Shown one piece after another: positions 15,910 to 26,087 of a stretch of 35,727 nt of DNA. Below the pieces are notes generated by a model. It did no database searches and was not told the DNA's origin. It saw nothing but the letters and a program-made list of their open reading frames with translations. This DNA comes from Acidocella sp. (GTDB lineage: Bacteria > Pseudomonadota > Alphaproteobacteria > Acetobacterales > Acetobacteraceae). Each line of letters starts with the position of its first letter. Position 1 is the first letter of the stretch. The position numbers and the translations under genes were made by a program. The stretch lies in contig JAMFRU010000124.1 in the NCBI GenBank assembly GCA_026224875.1, positions 1 to 35,727 on the forward strand. Reading direction: 5' to 3'.

Positions 15910-16467
15910 ATGACCGATCCTGCCCCGCGCATGCCGCAGATTACCGAGGCGGAGCGGAGCGATGAGGTGCGCGCCATGTTCGATGCCATTGCCGGTGTGG
16001 GCGATGCGAATATCGAACATCATTATGTTCTGAAAACATTTACGCAGTATCCGGCGCTGACGCATGGATTTCTCGACTTCAACCTGCATCTTCTCACCAC
16101 CACCACCCTGCCGGTGCGGCTGCGCCAGATCGCGATTTTGCGCGTCGCCTGGGAAAAGCGGGCGCGCTATATGCGGGCAAGCCATGTGCGTTTGTCGCTC
16201 AGCCTGGGGCTGACCGGTGACGATATCGAGGCTGTGAAACGCGGGGAAGCCTCGCCGCATTGGTCTGATTTTGAGCGTGTGGTTATCCGCGCCACGGACC
16301 AGCTGCTCACGCAATCCGATTTGGATGATGCGCTATGGGAGGCGCTTTCCTTAGAGTTCAACCGGCGGCAGATCATGGATCTGCTGTTCACCGTGGGTGC
16401 CTATGTGCTGCTGGCGCTGGTGTTCAACACCACGCGTATCCAGCGCGAGCCGGCTGGGCCAGGCTGA
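15910..16467 (+). CDS. Carboxymuconolactone decarboxylase-like (AhpD superfamily) protein
   Basis: The 185-residue all-helical protein is of the CMD family. The core LPVRLRQIAILRVAWEKRAR (67-86), followed by a histidine H92, aligns with the family block that in classical members reads ELAILRVA, then Y.W and H. The redox CxxC of AhpD is absent, so it is not a peroxidase-coupled disulfide reductase. Such cysteine-free members act as decarboxylases, dehydratases or isomerases in catabolic pathways, or have no known role. It is divergent from the secreted protein and followed by a 119-base gap before the rhodanese gene, so it is probably its own unit. The closest function cannot be set from sequence alone. 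Confidence 0.85.
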   Translation: MTDPAPRMPQITEAERSDEVRAMFDAIAGVGDANIEHHYVLKTFTQYPALTHGFLDFNLHLLTTTTLPVRLRQIAILRVAWEKRARYMRASHVRLSLSLGLTGDDIEAVKRGEASPHWSDFERVVIRATDQLLTQSDLDDALWEALSLEFNRRQIMDLLFTVGAYVLLALVFNTTRIQREPAGPG

Positions 16468-16586
16468 TCGCCATGCCAACCCGCGATGCCCTCACCGCCA
16501 TGGCCGGCGCTTAAGAAGAAATACCACTGAAATTGCATTTGGGCGGGCGGAGGCATACATGAGAGCGGATTTTGAGGGGACCAAAA

Positions 16587-16919
16587 ATGCTGTTGGATGA
16601 CCAGGACGCAATTTCGGTGCAGCAGCTTGCTGAATGGCGGAAGAGCGATGCCGTGCATGTTGTTCTCGATGTGCGCGAGGCGGAGGAGCTTGCCATCTGC
16701 CGCTTGGAGGCCGCGTTGCATATCCCCATGCAGCAAATCCCGGCGCGGCTGGCGGAGCTGCCCGTGGATGAGCCGCTTGTCGTTATCTGCCATCACGGCA
16801 TGCGCAGCATGCAGGTGGTGAATTTTCTGCGCGATGCGGGCCGCCATAATGCCGTCAATCTGGATGGCGGGATCGACGCCTGGGCGCGGCAGATCGACAC
16901 CGCGATGCAGCGGTACTGA
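16587..16919 (+). CDS. Single-domain rhodanese
   Basis: The 110-residue protein is one rhodanese domain. It has the active-site cysteine C68 in the loop VVICHHGMRS, the preceding DVRE motif (28-31) and the closing GGIDAWA. The six-residue loop CHHGMR fits sulfur (thiosulfate or persulfide) transfer of the GlpE/PspE kind rather than phosphatase relatives. I choose the ATG at 16587 because a GAGGGG Shine-Dalgarno lies about 8 bases before it. SelO starts two bases after its stop, so the two proteins are co-expressed. Confidence 0.9.
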   Translation: MLLDDQDAISVQQLAEWRKSDAVHVVLDVREAEELAICRLEAALHIPMQQIPARLAELPVDEPLVVICHHGMRSMQVVNFLRDAGRHNAVNLDGGIDAWARQIDTAMQRY

Positions 16920-16921
16920 CC

Positions 16922-18370
16922 ATGAAAATCGGTGATTTTTCGAATAGTTTTGCGCAGTTGCCGGAGCGGTTTTTCGTTCGCCAGGCCCCTGCCATCGTGG
17001 CGCAGCCGGAACTTGTTATTTTCAACGAGAAACTGGCTCAAGAACTTGGCCTCGACATTGCCGCCGTTGGCGCCGCCGCGATCTTCGCCGGCAATACCCT
17101 GCCAGCCGGGGCGGACCCGATTGCCATGGCCTATGCCGGGCACCAGTTCGGCAATTTCGTGCCGCAGCTTGGTGATGGGCGGGCGATATTGCTGGGCGAG
17201 GTCATCGACCAGACGGGTACGCGCCGCGATATTCAGCTGAAAGGCGCGGGGCGCACGGCATTTTCACGCGGCGGCGATGGGCGTGCGGCCCTCGGCCCGG
17301 TGTTGCGCGAGTATCTGCTGAGCGAAGCGATGCATGCGCTGGGTGTTCCCACCACGCGCGCTTTGGCCGCGGTCACCACCGGCGAGATGGTGTTTCGCGA
17401 CCGTGCTTTGCCGGGTGCGGTGCTTACCCGCATCGCCGCGAGCAACATCAGGGTTGGCACGTTTCAGTATTTTGCCGCGCGCGGCGATGAAGATGCCATT
17501 AAGACGCTGGCGGATTATGTGATTGAGCGCCATTACCCCGCGCTGCGGGACGAAGCCAATCCTTATCTGGCGTTGCTCGCCGCTGTCGTGGACCGGCAGG
17601 CCGCGCTCATCGCCCAATGGCTGAATATCGGGTTTATTCATGGCGTGATGAACACTGATAATATGACCATCTCGGGCGAAACGATCGATTTCGGCCCATG
17701 CGCTTTTATGGATGCCTATGATGCTGGAACCGTGTTCAGCTCGATCGACCAGTACGGCCGCTATGCCTATGCCCAGCAGCCGCATATTGCGCAATGGAAC
17801 CTCACGCGCCTGGCGGAAACACTTCTGGGGCTGATCGACCCCGATGAGAAACAGAGCATCGCGCGCGCCAGTGAGGTTCTGGACGGTTTTGCCGGCAGGT
17901 TTGAACATTATTGGCTTGCCGGCATGCGGCAAAAACTCGGGCTGCTTACCACGCAGGATGGGGATCGCGCGCTCGTGCTGAACCTGCTCAAAATCATGCA
18001 GGAAAACACCGTCGATTTCACATTGTTTTTCCGCCAGTTCAGCGCCGCCGATGCCACCCCCCGGGGGCTGTTCAGCAATCCCGAAGCTTTCGACCAATGG
18101 GCCGAAACATGGCACGAGCGCCTTCGCGGCGAAGCACGCGACCCGGCCGCACGCGCTTTCGCGATGCGCCAGGTTAACCCCGCCTTCATTCCCCGCAACC
18201 ACCTGGTGGAACAAACTTTGGCGGCCGCTGTGGACCATGCGGATTTCCAGCCCTTCCACGACCTTCTTTCCGTGCTGCAAAACCCGTTCGAGGACCAGCC
18301 TGCCCGCGCGCGTTACGCCGCCGCGCCGCCACCTTCGGACACCGCTTACCGGACGTTTTGCGGTACATAA
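16922..18370 (+). CDS. selO: Protein adenylyltransferase SelO (YdiU)
   Basis: The 482-residue pseudokinase-fold enzyme transfers AMP from ATP to Ser, Thr or Tyr of target proteins in redox homeostasis. Visible family blocks are QLKGAGRTAFSRGGDG with lysine K107, HGVMNTDN (240-247, with N247) and the metal-binding D256 in DFGPCAF. The activation-loop cysteine C260 and the C-terminal C480 (FCGT end) correspond to the cysteine pair that forms a regulatory disulfide in E. coli SelO, so redox control is likely kept. The length matches the bacterial family. It follows the rhodanese gene by two bases. A 5-bp hairpin (18377-18389) lies just after the stop. Confidence 0.94.
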   Translation: MKIGDFSNSFAQLPERFFVRQAPAIVAQPELVIFNEKLAQELGLDIAAVGAAAIFAGNTLPAGADPIAMAYAGHQFGNFVPQLGDGRAILLGEVIDQTGTRRDIQLKGAGRTAFSRGGDGRAALGPVLREYLLSEAMHALGVPTTRALAAVTTGEMVFRDRALPGAVLTRIAASNIRVGTFQYFAARGDEDAIKTLADYVIERHYPALRDEANPYLALLAAVVDRQAALIAQWLNIGFIHGVMNTDNMTISGETIDFGPCAFMDAYDAGTVFSSIDQYGRYAYAQQPHIAQWNLTRLAETLLGLIDPDEKQSIARASEVLDGFAGRFEHYWLAGMRQKLGLLTTQDGDRALVLNLLKIMQENTVDFTLFFRQFSAADATPRGLFSNPEAFDQWAETWHERLRGEARDPAARAFAMRQVNPAFIPRNHLVEQTLAAAVDHADFQPFHDLLSVLQNPFEDQPARARYAAAPPPSDTAYRTFCGT

Positions 18371-18607
18371 ACCCCAACGCCGCTGGCGTGGCACCGCTGG
18401 CAACACCGCCGAAAATAGACCGGTAAGCCCGAGCGGACCATTCGAAATTAATTCTTATTAGATATTAATTCATTTTTAATACAAACTCCACTTTGACAGC
18501 TGTCACAATTTGATATTAACCTTAATGCTAGACTCAAGCCAACGCGATATCTCATTGATATTGCTTAATAAAAAACACGGTCTCGAACGAGATTTAAGGG
18601 GGACTGA
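18371..18607 (+). promoter_or_regulatory. Upstream region of the glycan cluster
   Basis: These 237 bases turn sharply AT-rich after 18440, unlike the flanking genes. A perfect -35 TTGACA lies at 18493-18498 inside the 12-bp palindrome TGACAGCTGTCA (18494-18505); the best -10 is TATTAA (18514-18519) at a short 15-base spacing. A second imperfect repeat, CGATATC-N5-GATATTG, is at 18541-18559. AAGGGGG precedes the ATG at 18608. This is probably the main promoter of the glycosyltransferase operon. Confidence 0.45.
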
Positions 18608-20038
18608 ATGAAGCTCTGGGTCGATGTCGAGGACCTTTTCGTTTATGCCCAACATGTTAAACGACCGAGCGGTATCCAGCGCGTCGCCTTTGAATTGCAG
18701 CGCGCGCTTGTGGAGATACTGCCGGACTCCGTGCAGTTCGTCCGCCATGGCAAGCAAAGCGGCAGTTTTGTCACCGTGCCCTTCTCCCGTATCGAGGCGC
18801 TGTTCGACGATCTTTCCACCGTGCTGCCGGAGACCAAGGACGCATCGGAAACCGAGACGGAGCTGTTGGCACAGCCGATCAGCCTTTACCGCCGTTTGCG
18901 CCGGCGCGGCCGCACCATATTGCCGCAGCCGCTGCGCGACCCCGCAACCCGGCTATGGGTCCGCACCGCCGAAACGGCGCAGGCGGGCGGCGTGCTGCTG
19001 AAGGCGGTTTTTTGCCTGGAAACCTGGCGCCCGCAGAGTACGATCCTGCCGTCTGTGCCGGAATATCGCGAGAAAACTGTTGCCACCGCGGCGGGCGACT
19101 GGCTGCTCGTGCTGGGCTCGCCCTGGTCGTGCCCGGCGTATGCAGCGCGGGTCTCCCAGTTCTGTGCGCGCAATGACCTGCGTTTTGCCTTGCTGGTCTA
19201 CGATATCATCCCCATCCGGCGGCCGGAATGGGTCGATCGGGGCTTGCGCAGCTCGTTTCACGAATGGTTCCATACGGTCGTGCCGCTGGCCGATATGGTG
19301 CTCGCCATATCGCACGCCACCGCCGAGGATGTGGAGCGCTATGCCGCCGAAACCTCGCTGCGCCTGCCGGGGCGGGTGCAGCCCATTCCGCTCGGCACCG
19401 GGTTTGGCACGTCCGTACCCGCGCGTACGCGCCGCCTCCCCGCCCGCCGCAGCTACGCGCTCATCGTATCCACCATCGAGATACGCAAAAACCATTTGCT
19501 GCTGTTCCGCATCTGGCGCGAGCTAACCGAGCAAATGCCGCTGGATGAAATCCCGACCCTGGTGTTCGCCGGCCGCGTGGGCTGGATGGTGCAGGATTTG
19601 ATGCAGATGCTGAAAAACACCTGCTGGTTGAACGGCAAGATTTTGTTGATCGACAGCCCGAGCGATTCCGAGCTGGCGGCATTGTACGAAGATTGCATGT
19701 TCACCGTTTACCCCTCGTTTTACGAAGGCTGGGGCCTGCCGGTTACTGAGAGCCACGCCTACGGCGCGCCGTGCATCTCCTCCAACCGGACCTCTCTGCC
19801 GGAAGCCGGGGGCGATCTGGCGTTGTATTTCGACCCCGACCATTTGGTTGAAGCGGTGCGTACCGTGCGCCAGATGATCGAAAACCCCATGGCCTTGCAG
19901 GCCTGGCGCGAGCGCGTGGCGCGGGAATTCAAGCCTGTTGCCTGGACCGAATCGGCACAAGCGATTATCACTCAGTTGCAATGCGCCGGGGGCGTGCCGG
20001 CGCCACAATGGCAGCCCGCCGTTGCCACCGCCGACTAA
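18608..20038 (+). CDS. GT4-type glycosyltransferase
   Basis: The 476-residue protein is a retaining GT-B glycosyltransferase of family 4. The N-terminal half holds DVEDLFVYA and RPSGIQRV, the acceptor-side domain typical of polysaccharide GTs. The C-terminal half holds STIEIRKNH (donor-domain start) and the EX7E motif with E373 and E381 in YEGWGLPVTES, followed by SNRTSLPEAGGD. There is no membrane segment. It is the first gene of the glycan cluster, 35 bases before the tandem paralogue pair. The sugar donor cannot be read directly; GDP-D-rhamnose, made by gmd and rmd in the same cluster, is a candidate. Confidence 0.9.
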   Translation: MKLWVDVEDLFVYAQHVKRPSGIQRVAFELQRALVEILPDSVQFVRHGKQSGSFVTVPFSRIEALFDDLSTVLPETKDASETETELLAQPISLYRRLRRRGRTILPQPLRDPATRLWVRTAETAQAGGVLLKAVFCLETWRPQSTILPSVPEYREKTVATAAGDWLLVLGSPWSCPAYAARVSQFCARNDLRFALLVYDIIPIRRPEWVDRGLRSSFHEWFHTVVPLADMVLAISHATAEDVERYAAETSLRLPGRVQPIPLGTGFGTSVPARTRRLPARRSYALIVSTIEIRKNHLLLFRIWRELTEQMPLDEIPTLVFAGRVGWMVQDLMQMLKNTCWLNGKILLIDSPSDSELAALYEDCMFTVYPSFYEGWGLPVTESHAYGAPCISSNRTSLPEAGGDLALYFDPDHLVEAVRTVRQMIENPMALQAWRERVAREFKPVAWTESAQAIITQLQCAGGVPAPQWQPAVATAD

Positions 20039-20073
20039 GCCTTAATCCCTGACTGAGAAGCCGCGGCCACCCA

Positions 20074-21588
20074 ATGAAAATAATCGTCCACTCCTCCTAT
20101 AGCGCGCAGACCATCGGCGCCAATCTGGGCAAAGCACAATATAGTTATTATTTTGTGCTGGCGGGCTATCTGCCGGTGTTACGGCAGCTGGGCGATGTGG
20201 TGACTGTCGATGATCCCGAAACCGAGGCGGATGCGATTTTCGATGCTTGCCAGGCCAAAGGCGAGACCTGCGTGTTTCTGTGTTTCGCGCCGCCGCATCT
20301 TGTTCCGATCACCTTGCGCTGCCCGACGATCCCTATTCTCGCCTGGGAATTTTCGACCATTCCGTGTGAGATGTGGAGCGATGATCCGCGTAGCGACTGG
20401 CGCGTGGTGTTTGCGCATTGCAAGCGGGTGATCGTGCTGTCCCACCATACGGCTGCCCTTGTGCGCGAGGCGATGGGCGAGGATTTTCCGGTTTTTGTGA
20501 TCCCCACAGCGACCTATGAGGGATTTGCCGGTACCGGCCCCGCCCAGCCGGTGGCGGATGATTACACGCTGCATCTGCGCGGCTATTTATTCGATAGTGC
20601 GGCGGATGAGCGCTTTATGCACAATTCCAGCTGGCCCCCTGTGCCGCCGCCGCATTTTGTGCCGCCGGCACCGGAGGTGCTAGCGCCATTGGAGCCGGTG
20701 CGGCCGGGGTTGCGCCGGCGTGTTGGTTTGACCTTGTATTATGCGCATGCGTGGTACCGCGATGTGCTGCGCGATATTGTGCCGGGGCCGCTGAAGCGCC
20801 TGGCTTCGGTGTGCGGGCGGCGGCTGTACCGTTTGTACAAAGCCCGCAAGCAAGCGCCGCCGGGTGCTGCACCGCCGCTGCCGGAACAGGATGTGGTGCT
20901 GAGCGGCGTCGTATATACATCGGTTTTTTCGCCGCTGGATGGACGCAAGAACTGGCATGATCTGGTGAGCGGATTCATCTGGGCGTTCCGCGACCGTCCG
21001 GATGCCACGCTCTTTCTCAAAGGGCTGGTCAAGGGCGGGGTGGAGGCCTTTCCGGCGTTGTATGCGCTGCTCAGCCAATTCGCGCCGTTTCGCTGCCGGG
21101 TGGTGTTTTTTGCGGGGTTTCTCAGCGATGATGAATATCGCGAACTGATCCGGGGGACAAGCTATTACGTGAACTGTTCGCATGCCGAGGGGCTGTGCAT
21201 GCCGCTGATGGAGTTTTTGAGCGCGGGGCGGCCCGCCATAGCGCCGGATTATACGGCCATGGCGGATTATATCGATCCGCGCATTGCTTTCGTGCTGAGC
21301 GGCAGTTTGGAGCATAATGTGTGGCCGTTCGATCCACGTGATCTGTTTACCACGATGCGCTACCGGCTGAATTGGGAAACATTGGTGGCGGCCTATGAAC
21401 AAAGCTATGCTTTGGCGATGGCCCGGGATGAGCGGTATGATGCGATGAGTGCTGCGGCGCACGTGGCGATGCAGGCGTTCTGTGCCGAGGATGTGGTGCG
21501 GGGCGGGCTGGCCGAGGCGCTGGGGATTGCGGTGCCCGCGCCTGCTTTGCGGAAAATAAGGCCGGAAAACAGCAAGGTGGCGGCATGA
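20074..21588 (+). CDS. Glycosyltransferase, paralogue A, with central insert
   Basis: This 504-residue GT-B-like glycosyltransferase has a C-terminal EX7E-type motif (AEGLCMPLMEF) and TAMADYI. Residues 1-150 align without gaps to the next gene, with about half the residues identical (74 of 150 by hand count), including AQYSYYFVL, WEF and DDPR.DWR. Between the shared RGYLFD (169) and VFSPLDGRKNW (284) it carries about 65 residues more than its neighbour. This insert is Pro-rich at both ends (VPPPHFVPPAPEV, APPGAAPPLP) and Arg/Lys-rich with aromatic residues in the middle, possibly an amphipathic membrane-binding helix. Its stop overlaps the next start by 4 bases (ATGA). Confidence 0.85.
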   Translation: MKIIVHSSYSAQTIGANLGKAQYSYYFVLAGYLPVLRQLGDVVTVDDPETEADAIFDACQAKGETCVFLCFAPPHLVPITLRCPTIPILAWEFSTIPCEMWSDDPRSDWRVVFAHCKRVIVLSHHTAALVREAMGEDFPVFVIPTATYEGFAGTGPAQPVADDYTLHLRGYLFDSAADERFMHNSSWPPVPPPHFVPPAPEVLAPLEPVRPGLRRRVGLTLYYAHAWYRDVLRDIVPGPLKRLASVCGRRLYRLYKARKQAPPGAAPPLPEQDVVLSGVVYTSVFSPLDGRKNWHDLVSGFIWAFRDRPDATLFLKGLVKGGVEAFPALYALLSQFAPFRCRVVFFAGFLSDDEYRELIRGTSYYVNCSHAEGLCMPLMEFLSAGRPAIAPDYTAMADYIDPRIAFVLSGSLEHNVWPFDPRDLFTTMRYRLNWETLVAAYEQSYALAMARDERYDAMSAAAHVAMQAFCAEDVVRGGLAEALGIAVPAPALRKIRPENSKVAA

Positions 21589-22868
21589 TCTTTCTGGTAC
21601 ATTCTGAAACCGCATCGGGAAATATCATTCGCAATCTCGGGGCTGCGGAATACAGCTATTACTTTGTTTTGAAAGCTTACCGGCCACTGCTTGAGGAAAT
21701 CGGGCTGGTGGTGGCGATAAGCGACCCGGAACAAGAGGCCGACCGGATATGGGATAATGCCCGCCGCCATGGCGAGGATTGCGTGTTCCTGACCTTCTCG
21801 CCGCCGCACCGCAGTTTTATCCCAAAGCACTGCCCGAGCATCCCGATTTTTGCCTGGGAGTTCGATACGCTGCCGACTGAAGTCTGGGGTGACGATCCCC
21901 GGAATGACTGGCGCACTGTGCTGCGAGAGGCGGGGCGGGCGATCACCCATTCGCAATTTGCCGTACACACGACGAAGGCAGCGATGGGGCGGGATTTTCC
22001 GGTGGTTTGCCTGCCAGCACCGGTGTGGGATGGTTATGCGGGACTGTATGACCCGGCCGCACCGGCGGTTAAGCCGGCGGCGCGCGTTACGGTGCGGGGG
22101 CGGGTTTTCGATACACGAACGCTAGATCTGGCGCCGCACGGCGCCGTGGGACGCCAGCTGACGGGTGTGCCGGTATTGCCGCCCGAGGCCGGCACACGGG
22201 AGAGCCTGCATGAACTGGAACTAGCAGGCGTAACCTATAGCTCCGTGTTCTGCCCTCTGGATGGGCGGAAGAACTGGTTCGATATGGTATGCGCGTTCTG
22301 CCTGGCGCTGCGCGATGCACCTGATGCCACGCTGGTATTAAAACTGACGCATCACGACTGCGGGCATTTGATTCTGGCGATGCTGGAAAATCTCGCCAAG
22401 CTGCAGCCATTTATGTGCAGGGTGGTGATCATCGACGGCTACCTGCCGGATGCGTCTTATATGAGGCTGGCGGCGTTGAGCAGCTATACGGTGAATAGCT
22501 CGCATGGCGAAGGCCAGTGCCTGCCGCTGATGGAATATATGAGTGCGGGCAAGCCGGCGATTGCACCCCCGCACACGGCGATGGCGGATTATATCACGGC
22601 TGAGAATGCGTTCATCGTCGGCTCTCAGCTTGAACCGACGATCTGGCCGCATGACCCGCGCCAGGCGATGCGGACCAGGCGACACCGGATCGACTTCGAA
22701 ACACTGCTGGCGGCTTACACGGAGAGTTACGCGGTGGCGAAACATGATCCCGCACGTTATGCGCGCATGGCCGCGGCGGCGCATCATGATCTGCGGGCGC
22801 ATTGCTCGCGGGACAAGATCCGCGCCGGGTTGCAGGCGTTTTTGCAGCCGCAAACGGTGGATGCCTGA
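21585..22868 (+). CDS. Glycosyltransferase, paralogue B
   Basis: This 427-residue glycosyltransferase is paralogous to the gene before it. Shared blocks are NLGAAEYSYYFVL, FSPPH, WEFDTLP, VFCPLDGRKNW (221-231) and the donor-site EX7E region GEGQCLPLMEYMSAGKPAIAP. It lacks the Pro/Arg-rich insert of paralogue A. The 4-base overlap upstream and the shared TGATG with the acyltransferase downstream show a tightly coupled operon. The two copies probably add successive, similar sugars, or the same sugar in different linkages; that is inference from duplication. Confidence 0.87.
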   Translation: MIFLVHSETASGNIIRNLGAAEYSYYFVLKAYRPLLEEIGLVVAISDPEQEADRIWDNARRHGEDCVFLTFSPPHRSFIPKHCPSIPIFAWEFDTLPTEVWGDDPRNDWRTVLREAGRAITHSQFAVHTTKAAMGRDFPVVCLPAPVWDGYAGLYDPAAPAVKPAARVTVRGRVFDTRTLDLAPHGAVGRQLTGVPVLPPEAGTRESLHELELAGVTYSSVFCPLDGRKNWFDMVCAFCLALRDAPDATLVLKLTHHDCGHLILAMLENLAKLQPFMCRVVIIDGYLPDASYMRLAALSSYTVNSSHGEGQCLPLMEYMSAGKPAIAPPHTAMADYITAENAFIVGSQLEPTIWPHDPRQAMRTRRHRIDFETLLAAYTESYAVAKHDPARYARMAAAAHHDLRAHCSRDKIRAGLQAFLQPQTVDA

Positions 22869-24058
22869 TGGATATGATGAGCGCCCCGGCGGTTGGCGTG
22901 GGCCGTGCCACACAGAGCACGCGGCTGGCCGAGATAGAGGTGCTGCGCGCCATCGCGGTGCTGATGGTGCTGGTGGATCATGTGCCGATCAATCTGCTGT
23001 TCTGGCACTCGCGGCTCAGCGACATGATATTTCACTATACGGGGTTGTGGACCGGGGTGGATTTGTTTTTCGCCATCTCGGGCTTTGTTATCGCCCGCAC
23101 GCTTCTGCCGCGTCTGGCGGGCGTTGAGGACTGGGCCGGTTTTATCCAGGTCACTATCCCATTCTGGATTGCCCGTGCCTGGCGCCTGCTGCCTTCGGCC
23201 TGGCTTTGGCTGGTGGTGCCGCTGCCGTTATGTCTGTTCTTCAACCGTTCCCAGGCCTATGCGTCGCTGCAGGCCAATTGTTCCATGCTCGTCGCTGGCG
23301 TGCTTGATATTGCGAATTTTCATGTGGCCTTCAGCCCGATAATGGGAGAGAAAAGATTAGGCACCGCCTTTGTGCAGTGGAGCCTCTCGCTTGAGGAGCA
23401 GTTTTATCTTCTGCTGCCTTTCGCTGCATTTTTCTTCAGGCGCAATCTTGCCGTGCCGTTGGCTCTGGTCGCTTTAGCTGGATTTTTCGTCCCCAATACG
23501 GCGTATTTTATGTTGCTGCGCCTCTGGCCGGTGGCTTTGGGCGTGCTGCTCGCGATGTGGAGCATACACCCAAGTTACCAGGCCTGCGCCCCCAGCGGCC
23601 TTGCTAAACACCGCGCCGCGCGTGCGGCGATGTTGGTTATACTGCTGCTCTGCCTCGATAGCGCCGGCACGGTCTCGCTGCATATCGTGGATTTCTACCA
23701 GGGGGTCGTTGCATTAATTTCCGTCGTGCTGGTCTGGCTTGCCTCTTACGGGCGCGGTTATCTGTGGCAGGAAGGCTGGTCGCGCCGGGTGATGGAGGTG
23801 ATCGCGGCGCGTTCCTACAGCCTCTATCTCGTCCATATTCCGATCTATTTCGCCGCGCATGAAATCTGGTACCGGCTGTACGATATGGTCAATCCCACAC
23901 AGCGCCAGGCGGCGGCGATGGTGGTATGTGCGGTTATTTGTGTGTTTGCGGTTGCCGAGTTGAACCACCGCCTGTTGGAGAAGCCTTTGCGCGAGCACGG
24001 CAAGCGGCTGGCCGCGGCATACCGCGCCAGGGCAGCGTTGCAACCGGCTGAAGTCTGA
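22868..24058 (+). CDS. Acyltransferase 3 family membrane protein (OafA-like)
   Basis: The 396-residue protein has about ten hydrophobic segments and the N-terminal motif EIEVLRAIAVLMVLVDH of the AT3 family, which acetylates or otherwise acylates surface sugars, taking acyl groups from the cytoplasm. The GVDLFFAISGFVI block and a second histidine-containing segment near the C-terminus (VHIPIYFAAHE) are also family marks. The ATG at 22868 shares its A with the stop of paralogue B (TGATG), which decides the start over an internal extension at 22802. No SGNH domain is fused, so only the membrane part is present. It likely O-acetylates the glycan made by the cluster. Confidence 0.88.
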   Translation: MDMMSAPAVGVGRATQSTRLAEIEVLRAIAVLMVLVDHVPINLLFWHSRLSDMIFHYTGLWTGVDLFFAISGFVIARTLLPRLAGVEDWAGFIQVTIPFWIARAWRLLPSAWLWLVVPLPLCLFFNRSQAYASLQANCSMLVAGVLDIANFHVAFSPIMGEKRLGTAFVQWSLSLEEQFYLLLPFAAFFFRRNLAVPLALVALAGFFVPNTAYFMLLRLWPVALGVLLAMWSIHPSYQACAPSGLAKHRAARAAMLVILLLCLDSAGTVSLHIVDFYQGVVALISVVLVWLASYGRGYLWQEGWSRRVMEVIAARSYSLYLVHIPIYFAAHEIWYRLYDMVNPTQRQAAAMVVCAVICVFAVAELNHRLLEKPLREHGKRLAAAYRARAALQPAEV

Positions 24059-24151
24059 CCTCAAACCATGTTTTCAGTCCATTATATGGCCATATTTGAT
24101 TGTTTATCCCAACGTGTTACTGGTCTGGCCGACCTGCATCTGCCCGCTTAA

Positions 24152-25175
<1,024 letters not shown>

Positions 25176-26087
25176 ATGACGCCCATCCGCATTCTCATTA
25201 CTGGCGCGACCGGCTTTGTCGGCCCTTATGTGCAGGCGGCATGCGCGCGGGAATTTCCCGATGCCGAGATCATCAAGGCCGGTGCGGATATCACCGATCG
25301 GGATGCGGTTTTTGCGATGGTGCAGGCGGCGCGGCCTGATGCGGTCGTGCATCTTGCTGGTATTGCATCCGTGGGTGCGGCGCGCACCGGGCGGGATCAT
25401 GCTTTCGCGGTCAATCTCGGCGGTACGCTCAACCTTGCCTACGCCTTGCTGGAGCGCCGGCCACGCGCGCTGCTGGTGAATGCGGGCAGTTCCGAATGCT
25501 ACGGCGGCAGTTTTCGCGCCGGTGTTCCGCTTGACGAGGAGGCCTGTTTCGCGCCGCTTAACACCTATGCCGCCAGCAAGGCCGCGGCTGATCTCGCCCT
25601 TGGCGCGTTGGCTGCTGAAGCCGGGCTGCGGCTGGTGCGGATGCGGTCTTTCAACCATACCGGCCCGGGTCAATCCGCCGGTTTCGTCATTCCTGCTTTT
25701 GCAGCACAGATTGCCGGCATTCAGGCCGGAAGGCAGGAGCCCGTGCTGAAGGTGGGCAACCTTGCTGCCGAGCGTGATTTTCTCGATGTGCGGGATGTTG
25801 CGGCGGCATTTGCCAGCGCCATTGCAAAAAGCGAGACGCTGGCGCCGGGCGAGGTTTTCAATCTCGCTTCCGGCACGCCGCGCCGCATTGGCGATATTCT
25901 CGATACGCTGATTGCGGCTTCAGGGATTGCCATAGAGGTGCAAACCGATCTTGCTTTGATGCGGCCGGTCGATATTCAACGCAGTTCGGGCGATGCCGGG
26001 AAGGCCCGGCGTCTGCTCGGCTGGGCACCATCTATCCCGTTTGCGACGACGCTCAGGGATGTGCTGGAATCGTTTCAGAACACGTAA
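25176..26087 (+). CDS. rmd: GDP-6-deoxy-D-lyxo-4-hexulose reductase
   Basis: This 303-residue extended SDR reduces the Gmd product to GDP-D-rhamnose. It shows the cofactor motif GATGFVG (10-16), the catalytic serines in NAGSSECYG (102-110), and Y131 and K135 in YAASK. The pairing with a 323-residue Gmd and the length of about 300 match the Pseudomonas A-band D-rhamnose pair. The reductase step could instead give GDP-L-fucose in a Fcl-type enzyme, but the NAGSSECYG context and length fit Rmd better. The start is 19 bases after gmd, within a 12-bp tandem duplication. Its TAA directly abuts the stop of the convergent GT2 gene, leaving no room for a terminator. Confidence 0.85.
   Translation: MTPIRILITGATGFVGPYVQAACAREFPDAEIIKAGADITDRDAVFAMVQAARPDAVVHLAGIASVGAARTGRDHAFAVNLGGTLNLAYALLERRPRALLVNAGSSECYGGSFRAGVPLDEEACFAPLNTYAASKAAADLALGALAAEAGLRLVRMRSFNHTGPGQSAGFVIPAFAAQIAGIQAGRQEPVLKVGNLAAERDFLDVRDVAAAFASAIAKSETLAPGEVFNLASGTPRRIGDILDTLIAASGIAIEVQTDLALMRPVDIQRSSGDAGKARRLLGWAPSIPFATTLRDVLESFQNT

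Noticed and set aside
9496-24095. Isolated 12-bp perfect palindromes GCAGTTAACTGC (9496-9507) and ATATGGCCATAT (24084-24095)
   Set aside because: About nine perfect 12-bp palindromes are expected by chance in a window this long, and these two do not overlap convincing promoter boxes, so I do not call them operators.
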